DNA of 64,000 bases from Zygnema cylindricum (lineage: Eukaryota > Streptophyta > Zygnematophyceae > Zygnematales > Zygnemataceae), in contig JBBHKE010001655.1 in assembly GCA_037447655.1 (NCBI GenBank), positions 1 through 64,000 of the forward strand, read 5' to 3'. Shown here piece by piece: positions 10,101 to 19,646 of the stretch. The notes under the pieces are model-generated. The model had not been told where the DNA came from. It saw nothing but the letters and a program-made list of their open reading frames with translations, and did no database searches. The stretch's first letter is position 1. Each line of letters starts with the position of its first letter. The position numbers were made by a program, and so were the translations under genes.

Positions 10101-11541
10101 AAGGAAGAGTGAAAAAGGGACAAGGAAATGGACAAAGTTTTATACATACATTTGAAAAACAGTAAGAAAAGTTCTTCGATTACGAGAGCCCAGGAAAGGT
10201 ACCAAAAAAAAAAGTGAAGAGAAAAGTGATGATAAGTGTCCAGGAATTGTCTCATGTTTCAATATGTTTAACCATTAATTTAATAATTGTGAGGTTCAAT
10301 ACATTGTGTTTCACTCAAGATTTGATGTAAGATTTAAACATTGTTACATGGCCCAAATCTCGACAGCACTTCCATTTCCATTTTTTTTTTTAAATCGCTC
10401 TCTTTGCCCCTTTTCCAAACAATATCTGTTTACCACCTTCTATTCTCCTCTTCTGTTATAATTTCCTCCATTAAAAAAAACTCCAAACATAAAAAAAGCT
10501 AATAGAAAACCTTCCATCACAACCATTATGCAAAAATAGCAGAAAACCTCTCCTCCATCCCTCCTCCTCACTCTCCTCCCTTTCCTCCTTCCTCTCCTCC
10601 TCCCTCTCCTCCTCCCTCCCCCCCTCCCTGCCCTCCTCCCCTCCCTCTCCTCCACCCTCTCCTCCCTCTTCCACTCCCTCTCCTCGTCCCTCTCGTCCTC
10701 CCTCTTCTCCCTCTTCCACTCCCCTCTCCCTCGTCCTCCTCTCCTCCTCTCCCTCTCCTCCCTCTCCACCCTCTCACCTCTCCTCCCCCTCCCTCCCTCT
10801 CCTTCTCCCTCTCCCTCACCTAATCCCTCACCTCCTCCCTCACCTCCCTCTCCCCTCCCTCTCCCTCCCTCTCCTTCTCCCTCACCCTCACCTAATCCCT
10901 CACCTCCTCCCTCACCTCCCTCACCTCCCTCACCTCCCTCTCTCTCTCTCCCTCTCCCTTCCCTCCCCCTCTCCCTCTCCCTCTCCCTCTCCCTCTCCCT
11001 CTCCCCTCTCCCTCTCCCTCTCCCTCTCCCTCTCCTCTCCTCTCCCTCTCCCTCTCCTCTCCCTCTCCCTCTCCCTCTCCCTCTCCTCTCCTCTCCCTCT
11101 CCCTCTCCCTCTCCCTCCTCTCTCTCTTCTCCCTCTCCCTCATCCCTCCCTCTCCTCCCGCCTCCTTCCCTCCTCTCCCCTCTCCCTCTCCCTCTCCCTC
11201 TCCCTCTCCCTCTCCCTCTCCCAGGCCAATGTCCGAGACTATTACCAACAATTCGAGGAACAACAGACCCAGAGTCTCATCGACCAGAGAGTGAAGGAAC
11301 ATTTGGGTCAAACCGCGGCCCAGTTTCGAGCCCAAGTCTACGACTCTTTTCAAAGGGCTTTACAGACGGGAACCTATCGAGCTCCTGTACCGGGTATGAG
11401 TGTCGGAGGCATCCCAGGTCTACCTCCTCCAAGTCTTCCGATTCCCGGCGTGTGCGATGGTGCCAGGTGGCGCGAATCCGAGCCTCGCTTCGATCCGACC
11501 GCCGAGCTTGCCTACACCGACAGGTCCACCAAGTTGGTCAG
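7103..11541 (+). CDS. U1 small nuclear ribonucleoprotein C (U1-C), four recognised coding exons
   Basis: U1-C is a small C2H2-type zinc-finger protein of the U1 snRNP that stabilises U1 pairing with the 5' splice site in the nucleus. Exon 1 is 7103-7110 (ATGCCAAG). Exon 2 is 8475-8517 and encodes YYCDYCDTYLTHDS. Exon 3 is 9564-9605 and encodes PSVRKQHNAGYKHK. Exon 4 starts at 11225 and encodes the conserved helix ANVRDYYQQFEEQQTQSLID and onward. All introns are GT-AG and the joins keep frame (8+43+42 nt). Cys6, Cys9, His24 and His30 form the finger, which is spread over exons 2 and 3. After the helix comes a Pro/Gly segment (GIPGLPPPSLPIPG), as in the family. The end is unresolved: donors are possible at 11394 and 11539, and reading on runs into a (CT)n Ser/Leu artefact. 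Any last exon is not identified. Identification is secure; the 3' end is not. Confidence 0.9.
7255..7346. repeat. CCCTCTCC pyrimidine tract in U1-C intron 1
   Basis: Tandem CTCCCCTCTCCCT units on the + strand, about 90 bp, in intron 1 (7111-8474). Arg/Glu/Gly-rich frames on the - strand are artefacts of this repeat. Confidence 0.85.
7676..7866. repeat. Tandem palindromic ATTAGTATGAGGAC...ACTCATAC units
   Basis: Three to four imperfect units of about 60 bp in intron 1. Each reads ATTAGTATGAGGA, then about 10 bp, then ACTCATAC, so each unit can fold on itself. Possibly a fold-back minisatellite. Confidence 0.6.
8249..8312. repeat. GGGGAAGGGGAG purine tract in U1-C intron 1
   Basis: About 64 bp of tandem GGGGAAG/GGGGAGG units, ending about 160 bp before exon 2. 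No coding content. Confidence 0.8.
8533..8985 (+). repeat. TTGAC array (W-box-like) in U1-C intron 2
   Basis: Degenerate tandem array of CTTGACTTTCCTTGAC-like units with dozens of TTGAC words in about 450 bp, starting right after exon 2. TTGAC[C/T] is the core WRKY-factor site in plants. Here it may simply be a pyrimidine-rich minisatellite. 9000-9260 continues as degenerate TTTAAATGGCATTT-like repeats. Confidence 0.6.
10548..11224. repeat. Very long polypyrimidine (CTCCCT)n tract at the end of U1-C intron 3
   Basis: Almost uninterrupted C/T for about 680 bp, in CTCCCTCTCC units, running into the CAG acceptor of exon 4. The Arg/Glu/Gly-rich - strand frames here are artefacts. Such mirror-symmetric purine/pyrimidine DNA can form triplex (H-DNA). 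Confidence 0.9.
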
Positions 11542-11554
11542 GTACAGGGAAAAT

Positions 11555-11555
<1 letters not shown>

Positions 11556-11622
<67 letters not shown>

Positions 11623-11800
11623 CGTCTCCAAAGCCATCTCTGTCTTCCTCTCTGTCTGTCTTGGTCTCTCTCGCCCTCTCCGTCTCCCTCTCCCTACCTC
11701 TATCTCCCTCTCATCTCCCTCTCTCTTCCGCCCTCCCTCCCTCTCCTCTCCCCTTCCCTCTCCCTCCCTCCCTCTCCCTCTCCCTCTCCCCCCACCTTAT
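11556..11800. repeat. (CT)n and CTCCCT simple repeat
   Basis: Perfect (CT)n at 11556-11622, then degenerate CTCCCT. It follows U1-C exon 4 and encodes the meaningless C-terminal tail of the convergent - strand gene. Confidence 0.9.
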
Positions 11801-13069
11801 CGGGACGACCATCACAGGTTTCTGCAACTTCAATTCCGCCCCTCTCTCTTTTGCCCACTTTAACTCCTCCTCAATTTTTTTTTGGGCTGCCCGTAAAAAA
11901 GTCGGCAGCACCACTTTTTTCAGCTTTTCTTTCATATCCTCCGAAAAAATTAAAGTTTTTATTTTTTCCGCGACAATTACCGGAGCTCCCAATTCGGCGA
12001 GAATTGCTTTTATCGGTATTTCTCGAGGCAAATCGTCGATTTCCACATCTACCCCATTTTCTCTCCAAACAGAGTACCAAACGAAATCAGAAATCTTTTT
12101 CAATTCGATAAATTCGCCTAACTTTTTTGTCTTATTATCCTCCTCCTCCTCTGAAGAGAAATCGTCATCGTTCGAAGGATTCGAAAGATTCTCAAAACTT
12201 TTCGAAAAATTCGTAAAAGATTCGGAAAAAGGACCGATTCCAGCCTCGTTTTCAACCGTAGTATCTCCGTAGATTTCCTTGCCGAAATCAGTTCTGCTTC
12301 CATTTCCGTTCCTTTCGGACATAAACTTTCCGTTTCCGCTTGAAAAATGTTGGTTCTCAAAATTTCCAGTCTTAAGTTTTCCATTCTCGAAATTTCCCGT
12401 CTCTCCCTCAGGAATATTTTTCTCCGGACAAATATAATTGCCGTCCGAAAACCGATGTCCGTCCGAAAAGTTTTCGTCTTTTGTGAGACTTGTCGCCATA
12501 TTAAAAAAAAGTTCCCGGAGTTCCTCCAAACCGTCGTCAAAAACGATGCACTCGTCTCCTTGTGGGACAACCATTTCTGTTCCGTTTAACACCATAACGG
12601 GCTTAACAAAACCGTTTCCGTTTCCGTTTTCGAGTGAGAGATCTAAAGCTCTTCCTAAAAGGGCATATTGGGCTAAAACCGGAGCTAATTCAGTTCCGAT
12701 AGAAAAAAGAGAACCATCGGAAAGTTGCCACATGGCGTGAACTTCGGAGGCGAGAGAAGAGAGGACATTTCGGAGAACTTCGAGGGAGTAAGAGTCGATT
12801 TCGAGAGAGGGAGGAGAGGGAGAGAGAGAGGAGGGAGTGGAGGGAGAGGAGGGGGAGGAGGGAGTGGAGTGGGAGGAGGGAATGGAGGGGGTGTAGGGAG
12901 TGGATATGGCTCTCAACAATCTGGTCCTGGAGGAGGAGTGGGAGGAGTGGGAGGAGGGGGAGGAGGAGGAGGAGGAGGAGCGGGGGGAGGAGGGGGAGGA
13001 GGAGGAGATTTTTTGAGTGGATATGGAAGTGGGTATCAGCAAAGACCCTCTCTCTCTTCCCAAAGTCAA
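11711..13069 (-). CDS. Unrecognised acidic protein, single exon, 452 aa
   Basis: I do not recognise the family. Residues about 15-95 are Ser/Pro-rich low complexity. About 95-190 looks folded and largely helical (SLEVLRNVLSSLASEVHAMW, then FSIGTELAPVLAQYALLGRA). A central region repeats NFSDGHRFSDGNY and GNFENGKL-like words. An acidic stretch DDDFSSEEEED precedes a charged helical C-terminal region (FIELKKISDFVWYSVWRENG to AAQKKIEEELKWAKERGAEL). The last 25 residues are Arg/Glu/Gly read from a simple repeat, so the true C-terminus may differ. The start at 13069 is simply the first ATG; an upstream exon is possible. The gene converges on U1-C. The non-repetitive composition and amphipathic helices argue for a real gene; the Gly-rich frame on the opposite strand is its shadow. 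Confidence 0.55.
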   Translation of the reverse strand: MTLGRERGSLLIPTSISTQKISSSSPSSPRSSSSSSSPSSHSSHSSSRTRLLRAISTPYTPSIPSSHSTPSSPSSPSTPSSLSPSPPSLEIDSYSLEVLRNVLSSLASEVHAMWQLSDGSLFSIGTELAPVLAQYALLGRALDLSLENGNGNGFVKPVMVLNGTEMVVPQGDECIVFDDGLEELRELFFNMATSLTKDENFSDGHRFSDGNYICPEKNIPEGETGNFENGKLKTGNFENQHFSSGNGKFMSERNGNGSRTDFGKEIYGDTTVENEAGIGPFSESFTNFSKSFENLSNPSNDDDFSSEEEEDNKTKKLGEFIELKKISDFVWYSVWRENGVDVEIDDLPREIPIKAILAELGAPVIVAEKIKTLIFSEDMKEKLKKVVLPTFLRAAQKKIEEELKWAKERGAELKLQKPVMVVPIRWGEREREREGGRGKGRGEGGRAEERGR

Positions 13070-13141
13070 GGTTCTGGATATGTTTCTTTAGGGGGTGGAG
13101 GGGGTGGAGGGGGTGGAGAGAGTGGGAGATCCGGGTTTTAA

Positions 13142-14050
13142 GAGGGGGTTTAACAGTATTTTGGGTAGGATGTAGTCTTTTGTCTTTAGGAAGTACGCGT
13201 GGAGGGAGAGGATGTAGTCTGGGGATTTGAATGAAGAGTTAAAGTGTGGGTTTATGGTGGGACAAGGTTTCCCAGTTAGGTTTTAGGAAGGGGATACCGA
13301 GGGAGGGAGAGGGTGATAGAGTGAGAGAGAAGGAGAGGGAGAGAGAAAGTGAGTAGTTGAGAATGAGATTGAGAGTGAGTGGGAGAGAGAGTGAGAGAGA
13401 ACAGGAGGAGAGGGAGAGAGAGGGGGAGGGAGAGAGGTAGAGAGAAAATGAGAGTGCGATTGAGAGAGAGAGAGAGATGTTGAGAGTGAACGGGAAGAGA
13501 TGGAGAGAGAGACAGGGAGGGAGAGAGAGAGAGAGAAAGTGAGAGAGGGATAAAGTGAGAGTGAGATTGAGAGAGAACAGGAAGACAGAGACAGAGAGAG
13601 GGGGAAAGAGAGAGATGGAGAGAGAGAGAGAGAGGGAGAGAGAGATTACGAGAAAGAGTAAGAGAAACAGAGGGAAAGAGGGAGAGGGTGTGGGAGAAGA
13701 CATGATCTGGAAATGCGGATCTTGGTAAAGTGCAGATATAGGTTAACATGTAAAAGAAGACGAGGGACATAGAGAGAGAGCGAGAGGAAAGAAAGAGAAA
13801 GAAAGAGGGAGAAAGAGGGAGAGAGAGAGTGAGGACGGCGACAGTGGCATGGTTGGTGGTGAAGCTCGTAGAGTTAGAGAGTGTGAGAGGAGGGAGAGAG
13901 AGGCAGAAAGGAGAGAGAGAGGGAGAGTGAGAGGAAAGAGAGGGGAGAGTGAGAGATAGAGAGAGAGAGGATAGTGAGAGCGAAAGAGAGTGAGAGCGAG
14001 GGAGAGAGGGAAAGAGAGAGTTTGGAGAGAGAGAGAGAGGGGAGAGTGAG

Positions 14051-14107
<57 letters not shown>

Positions 14108-14160
14108 GGGAAGAGATACAACAAAGGTCTTCAAAAATTTGTTTTTTTTTTTTTTTTTTT
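13142..14160. repeat. Long (GA)n-rich tract
   Basis: 13300-14103 is degenerate GAGAGAGA with a perfect (GA)n run at 14056-14103, followed by a T homopolymer at 14142-14161. It generates large Ser/Leu-rich - strand frames that are not genes. It lies upstream of the unrecognised - strand gene. Confidence 0.85.
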
Positions 14161-14161
14161 T

Positions 14162-15479
14162 TAAGTTCCAAGATTCCGCCTTTTTGTTAGAGGAATTTTG
14201 AATAAAAGGGTCAAAAAGTCGAAATATAGTGGGTGAGAGGAAGACAAATTCCAGAAGTTATTTGAGTGAAAGAAAGGAAAACGAGAAAGATAGAAAAAAA
14301 AAAGGGAAAAGAAAAAATAACAAAACAAAAACTGAGAAATTTGAGAAAATTGGTAAAAGTGCATTCTTTTAATTTTGGTCACAGGGTAAATGATATTAAG
14401 GAGGGAGGAGGAAGAGGAGGGAGAGGGAAAAGAAGAGGTTTGGTCGGATGGTAAATGATATTTTCATTTATCGATATTCAATTTATCGAAATAATGAAAT
14501 TCGTCAAAATTACAAATTTGATTTTGGGTGAAGTACAAAAAAAAAATTACACATTGCCCGTTTCAAGTTTTTGTTTTTTAAATTGGAGATTCAAAACCAT
14601 TTTCCTTGTTTTTGTCTTTATCTCAATGTACATCTTTTTTTTTTTTTGGAATACAGTCTTCATTTTGTTTCCTTGTGTGTTTCTTAGTTTCCCTTCCCTT
14701 CCCTTCCCCTCTCTTCCCTTCCCTTCCCCTCTCTTCCCTTCCCTCCCTTTACCTTCCCTTCCTCTTCTTTCCCTTCCCTTCCCTTCCTTTCCCTTCCCTT
14801 CCCTCCCCTTCCTTTCCCTTCCCTTCCCTTCCCTTCCCTTCCCTCCCCTTCCCATCCCATCCCTTCCCTCCCCTTCCTTTCCCTTCCCTTCCTTCCCTTG
14901 TATTTATTTCCAAAACTGCAGGATTGTAGTTTTTGTATCTTGAGGATCCATTTTTGTCCTGGAGGGGATTAGAACTTTATTTAAACATAATTTAAAATTT
15001 TATTTTATTAAATCGATTTATACAATCTATTTATATAATCAATTTTAGAATTGATTTATTATGAATTTGATTTATAAAACTGACTTACAAAATTGATTGT
15101 AAAATTGATTTATAAAGTTGATTTTTATAATTGCTCTTTTATTTTATCATTACATATATCGCCTTTAAAAATCTGTGGAAATGAAGGTCGAATCCTTTAT
15201 ACTTGAAGATATAGTAGTAAGTTTATAATTTATTCCCATTAAGGTTATACCATCGTTTAAAAATACGAAAAATGCAGGATAAATTAAAAAGCACGATGGT
15301 AAACCATCTGAGTCCGAGGGTACAAAAGGGGTGGCATGGCGGAAACTGAAAAACTACCAGCAGGGGAATAAAATAACAGCACAAAAAAAAAAAGAACAAC
15401 AAGGAAAATAAAGGCACCCAGACGCAAAATGAAAAGCACGGCAACTGACAAAACCAAAACTACAACCCCAACCCCAACC
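14162..15479. other. Intergenic; (CCCTT)n microsatellite and AT-rich repeat
   Basis: 14690-14900 is a (TTCCC)n pentanucleotide repeat of about 40 units with interruptions. 14990-15130 repeats AATTGATTTATAAA-like words. 15285-15440 (A-rich) may be the 3' untranslated part of the adjacent LINE on the - strand. No gene seen. Confidence 0.6.
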
Positions 15480-16560
15480 CAATTAAATAACTACGAAAAG
15501 CAACCCCGTAAGTCCCCCCATCCCGGGGGAGCACGTTGAGGGAGTTCCGGAACCCGGAGACGATCCATAGCTGTAACAGCCGATCGGAGGAGAATAGAAG
15601 CTTGCACTCGTTGTAAAGCCACAGATAAGCGTTGACGATAAAAAGAAGTAAGGACCGAAGGAGGAGGGCTCCCAGGTCCTCGGCGCTCGAAAGCACGTCG
15701 AGTGCAAGTACGGAGAAACTCGTCCATTGCAACACCCAGACAACCAAAGATCTCGACCGCCATTGGAATAAAGTCATCCATAGGGTCTCGGTGGGCATAA
15801 TCACGCTCCTTCAACTTAGCGGCATCACGAGCCTCCACCCCAACATGTCGAGCCGCCTGACCAACAATTGTAGCTGAAGTAAGGTTCCCCAAAACAATAT
15901 CACCGAAGATGCGACGGGCACCATCAAGCAAAACAACATCGATCCGACGCTTGGGAATAATATGAGAAACCCCCGACGCACAGAAAAGCCCCCCTCTGAA
16001 GCGATAGTCGCAACGGCATCGCGAATAGTGTCGTGCGCCTGGATCAAATTTCCCCCATGGGAGCAACGAAGCAAGTGGACATCATCAGGCCCCAAGACGC
16101 GACCACATGCACAAACAAGAGAGCCAAGTAAAGGAGGATGGGGGAGGCCAAGGCGAAACCGGAGGGCGGTGGTGAACTGAGTAGGTGAGAATCGGAGAGT
16201 GGACAAAAACGGTGTAGCCAAAAGCCAAGACCCAGAATCGGAGAGTGGACAAAAACGGTGTAGCCAAAAGCCAAGACCCAGAACCAGGTCCACCACAAGA
16301 GAGAAGACGGGCACGCGAAGAATCGGAGGGAAGTGCCTTGAGAAGGTCGGATTTAATGGCGGCGACAACCCGATCAGAAATCGATTCCTCAATACGCTCA
16401 ACAGATTTTGTAACAAGGGTGGAGAAAATTGGCACATCCACTAGGGCATGGGGAGGAAGAGAACTTGACGCGTCCAAAAAAGATCGCTGGAAGGCGAACA
16501 CACCGTTTGAAACCCGGAGGATAACAGTAGCTAGAACGAGGGTGTCCCCAGCCAAGAAAC
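15480..16560 (-). pseudogene. Non-LTR retrotransposon 3' end with restriction-like endonuclease (broken)
   Basis: This reads as the C-terminal part of an R2/Utopia-type reverse transcriptase polyprotein. One frame gives RLGLPHPPLL followed by a CCHC-like zinc motif (CACGRVLGPDDVHLLRC). About 200 bp further on a second frame gives RRIDVVLLDGARRIFGDIVL, a PD-(D/E)XK-like endonuclease core, then a conserved GQAARHVG...AAKLKERDY segment and FIPMAVEIFGCLG. The frame changes at the 46-bp tandem duplication (16189-16282) and again near 16000, so it is dead. Restriction-like endonucleases cut target DNA for LINE insertion. The RT core itself is missing (5' truncation). A related fragment lies at 25288-26165. 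Confidence 0.6.
16189..16282. repeat. 46-bp tandem duplication inside the LINE relic
   Basis: Two near-perfect copies with a 46-bp period, starting ATCGGAGAGTGGACAAAAAC at 16191 and again at 16237. Since 46 is not a multiple of three, it shifts the reading frame of the LINE protein. Confidence 0.85.
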
Positions 16561-16599
16561 GGGAAACAAGAGTGGAGGCAATATGACACCAACTTCAGA

Positions 16600-17936
16600 T
16601 TATCCAAATGTTTCATTAACTTCTATATAATTTTTTCACTAAGGTTTATCGTATTTTTTCTAAATAAAAAAGAATTGGAGAATTCGTACCTATCCTATGG
16701 CTTGTATTTGGAGGTCCAATTTTTTCTTTTGAGTCAAAAATCAGAGCACTACTACGATTGAAATCTATATATATATATATATTGTGCCAATGTTCTTGTT
16801 TTGCCATTTCGTTGATTTGCATTCACGATATTTTCATAAACTTTAACTAATGGCGAATTATATTCTAAAAACTCGAACTTGCATAACTTATTATACCACA
16901 TTACAAAAAAAAAGGAAAAAGAGAGAAAAGCTCCCTCTTATTACCATACAATGTTTCGCTTCCAACCAGAGTGTTTGGTTATTCAATGTTGTTTCTCCCT
17001 CTTTTTTTTTGTTTTTTTGTTTTTTTGTTTTTCATGCACTCAAATGGTCAACGAAAGACCATCGGAACCATGGACCAATGGCCATTTTTTTCTTTTTTTC
17101 AAACGAATAAAATGAGACATCATCAGATGTCACAATTCCACTCAAATTACCTAAATGGCAAAAGAAAAAAAAGGAAAATTTAATAAAATAAATAAATAAA
17201 GAAAAAAAAAGTATAATAATAACAACAATAAAAATAATAGAAATAATAACAACAACAATAATAATAATTATAATAATAATTATGATATAGTTACTGATAA
17301 TATATACTTATAAAAATTATACTATTTTTTGTACAATAAGTAGCCTTCAATAAAAAAGAATCCATCGACCATTTTACAACAAAAAAACTGTTATGTGACA
17401 TGTTATGAGGAGGGGGAGGGGGAGAGGGAGAGGGAGGGAGGAGGGGAGTGAGTGAGGGAGAGGGGGAGAGTGGGGGAGGGGAGTGAGTGAGGGAGAGGGA
17501 GAGGCAGGCCAGAACCTTTGTACAACAAAAATCCCAATATGTGACATGCGAATTCTCATATATTTTTATAAAAAAAATGCTTCGAGACTATGATTATGCA
17601 AAATTGTTAAAAATATCTTTCACATCTGAAAAACAAAAAATAAAAACAAAAAAAATAAAATTACATCTTTTGTCAATTAAGAATTTTAACCAAATTCTAT
17701 ACTTGATCATTCATCTTAAAGAAACGGTTAAACTCCAAAAAAGACAACAAACAAATTCTCTATATCGAAAATTACAACAATAGCTATTTATTCAATAGTT
17801 CACCCTATAAAAACGGTTTTACTTCTGGAAAAAAACGAACAAATTCTTTATATTAACAACTCCAACAACTATCATACACTTAAATGTACATCCTAAAAAA
17901 ACGGTTAAACTTCTAAAGAGACATCGAACAAATTCT
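16600..17936. other. Intergenic AT-rich region downstream of the F-box gene
   Basis: Holds (TA)n at 16770-16782, an A/T-rich AAT/AAC trinucleotide area at 17190-17300, and a GGGA purine tract at 17406-17506. Three loosely repeated segments at 17700-17940 read AAACGGTTAAACTCC, then ACAAATTCTCTATA. No gene seen. Confidence 0.55.
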
Positions 17937-19136
17937 CTACACATCCCAGGGGCTTTTGAAAGTAATATTTGGATACGACCTCGTCAACATTTTGTAACGG
18001 TCTTGAAAGATAATCATTTCATTTTCATCAAGTGATTTTTCCCCCGATATGAAACGAAATTCTTTGAATACGGGACAATTAGCGAGCCATTTAACCAACT
18101 CAATGGATAAACCAAGACTAAGATTATAATCGTCCTCAGTCTCGTCATCACTAGAGTAAGTGTCAAAAATAACCGGAAACAAAAATTTTCCTTTACATTT
18201 ATATAAACAAACAAGCTCGTGAGCGGGAATCGACATGCTTTGCACACTTTTGCACGTCATCAAAATATCAAAAGTTAAACATCGGGAATGACTATCGACA
18301 AAAGTTGACGAATAGTCCTCCTTTTGGACCTCATATTTCATACCGATAACCTCATCATCTTCTAAGGTGCCCAAACTCTCGACTTCCGTCGAAAAATTCC
18401 TGGCCTTCATGTATAGTACCGGCCCATACATTTTTGGCATTATCAAACTTGTAAGGTTTGGACAATCGATTATAAGCTCATTGGAACATATTTCTAAGTT
18501 GAGAAGACTAATATTTGGATGAACAACATTACAAATCGAAGCATCGTAGTTCGATTTCAAAGTCAAAGAGTCGAGGTTGGGAAAAAAATGCAAAAACGAA
18601 ACCAAGTCATTTTCTTCAATTATATCACTTACACCTTCAACAACTTCCACGTTTAGTTTCTTAATGTTCGGAAACTTTTGCAAAACAGTCCATATATCCT
18701 TCTTGAGAAGTTCAAGAGTCGCGGTAACTTTCAAGTCTTCTAAAATTGGAAACGTGTATAATATTTCCACGTGATTCGCCTTTAGTTCCGGAATCTCCAA
18801 CGAAGTTAACGCTTTTCCGACAATTGTCGACCAATAAAGGAGAGTAGAAGGCGAAACTTCCACACTGGACGTGACTTTGGTCACGTTTGGCGCGAGATGG
18901 ACGAGACGTGACAAACGCAACTGAGTCTCGTGGAAGTTTACGACGCTCTCAGTTTTAGTTTCCACACTATTATCGATAACCAAAACTGAAACGGATCTCC
19001 CCGGAGGCTGAAACGTTTTGCAGACAGAGGACAAGAGGGCGAGTTTTCGAGCCTCGCCAGACGAAGCCTTACTAAGGATCATATCTAGGAGAGGGACAGG
19101 AAGATTTAGTATGGATGACTCGGATTTTTGAGCCAT
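17937..19136 (-). CDS. F-box/LRR-like protein, 399 aa, single exon
   Basis: Likely substrate-recognition subunit of an SCF ubiquitin ligase. The start at 19136 sits in a good context (GGCCATGGC), and upstream in-frame sequence is low-complexity. Residues about 9-40 (LNLPVPLLDMILSKASS, then KLALLSSVCKTF) match an F-box-like helical motif. About 85-260 shows irregular leucine-rich repeats: LEDLKVTATLEL, IKKLNVEVVEG, LDSLTLKSNYD, ISLLNLEICSNEL, LTSLIMPKM. An acidic insert SSDDETEDDYN lies near residue 330, and the C-terminus has CPVFKEFRF. The intact 400-codon frame in an AT-rich region supports a real gene. Plant F-box/LRR genes form large lineage-specific families, so the substrate cannot be named. 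Confidence 0.7.
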   Translation of the reverse strand: MAQKSESSILNLPVPLLDMILSKASSGEARKLALLSSVCKTFQPPGRSVSVLVIDNSVETKTESVVNFHETQLRLSRLVHLAPNVTKVTSSVEVSPSTLLYWSTIVGKALTSLEIPELKANHVEILYTFPILEDLKVTATLELLKKDIWTVLQKFPNIKKLNVEVVEGVSDIIEENDLVSFLHFFPNLDSLTLKSNYDASICNVVHPNISLLNLEICSNELIIDCPNLTSLIMPKMYGPVLYMKARNFSTEVESLGTLEDDEVIGMKYEVQKEDYSSTFVDSHSRCLTFDILMTCKSVQSMSIPAHELVCLYKCKGKFLFPVIFDTYSSDDETEDDYNLSLGLSIELVKWLANCPVFKEFRFISGEKSLDENEMIIFQDRYKMLTRSYPNITFKSPWDV

Positions 19137-19640
19137 GGCCGTTTTTGCTTTTAAAAGGTTATATGTGAGAAGAGTATAAAAAAGGAAAGAATAGAGTGAA
19201 CGACCAGGTAAGAGACAGGTGTGGAAAGGGTACGGAAACTGTACGGAATCGGTACGGAACATGTACGGAAATCTAATCAGCTGTACGAGGAAGAAACTGC
19301 AGTACCAAAACCGAAACCCTAACCCTAAACGCAGAAGATGTATAACAGTAAAAAGAAAAAGATTGAAAAAAAAAGAAAAAAAAAGGACAAGAAGGACAAA
19401 AAGGTGTGGAACCCTAAAAGCTGTAAAATACGAAAAAGGAAAGGAACAGAAAGTACGGACAGTACGGACAGCAGTGAAACAGTACGGACAGTAGTGCAGA
19501 GAATCCTGTCGTAAAATATGACAGATCAGAAACCTAACCCTAAAAAATAAGAAGCTATGGAATACCAAAAAGAAAGGAAAGGAAATGTAAGGGGAAAGGT
19601 AAAAAATGTAGAAACCCTAATTGTTGAGAGAGGAACTACA
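19137..19640 (-). promoter_or_regulatory. Upstream region of the F-box gene with GTACGG repeats and telo-boxes
   Basis: GTACGG occurs four times at 19226-19270, within 135 bp of the start codon, and three more times at 19452-19495. Telo-box words (AAACCCTAACCCTAAA) lie at 19313-19330, with further CCCTAA words near 19410, 19540 and 19615. GTAC is the core of SBP-domain/copper-response sites in green algae and plants. Function is inferred, not shown. Confidence 0.4.
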
Positions 19641-19646
19641 AAAAAC

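Noticed and set aside
10440-11353. Arg/Glu/Gly-rich frames on the - strand (7.1-7.4 and 10.4-11.4 kb)
   Set aside because: Simple-repeat artefacts of purine tracts inside U1-C introns.
11291-12272. + strand frames of 190 and 290 codons running past U1-C exon 4
   Set aside because: The first is true exon 4 extended into (CT)n; the second is the shadow of the - strand acidic gene plus repeat.
12725-13141. Gly-rich + strand frame with GSGYGSQQSG, resembling an RNA-binding low-complexity tail
   Set aside because: It lies opposite the Ser-rich N-terminus of the - strand gene in GGA-rich DNA; no RRM or splice link to U1-C seen.
13239-14171. Large Ser/Leu-rich frames on the - strand (up to 282 codons)
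   Set aside because: Direct translations of (CT)n/(GA)n simple repeat; open in several frames at once.
17937-19568. 543-codon version of the F-box protein starting at 19568
   Set aside because: The first 144 residues are low-complexity Phe/Leu/Arg from promoter repeats; the ATG at 19136 fits the F-box start.
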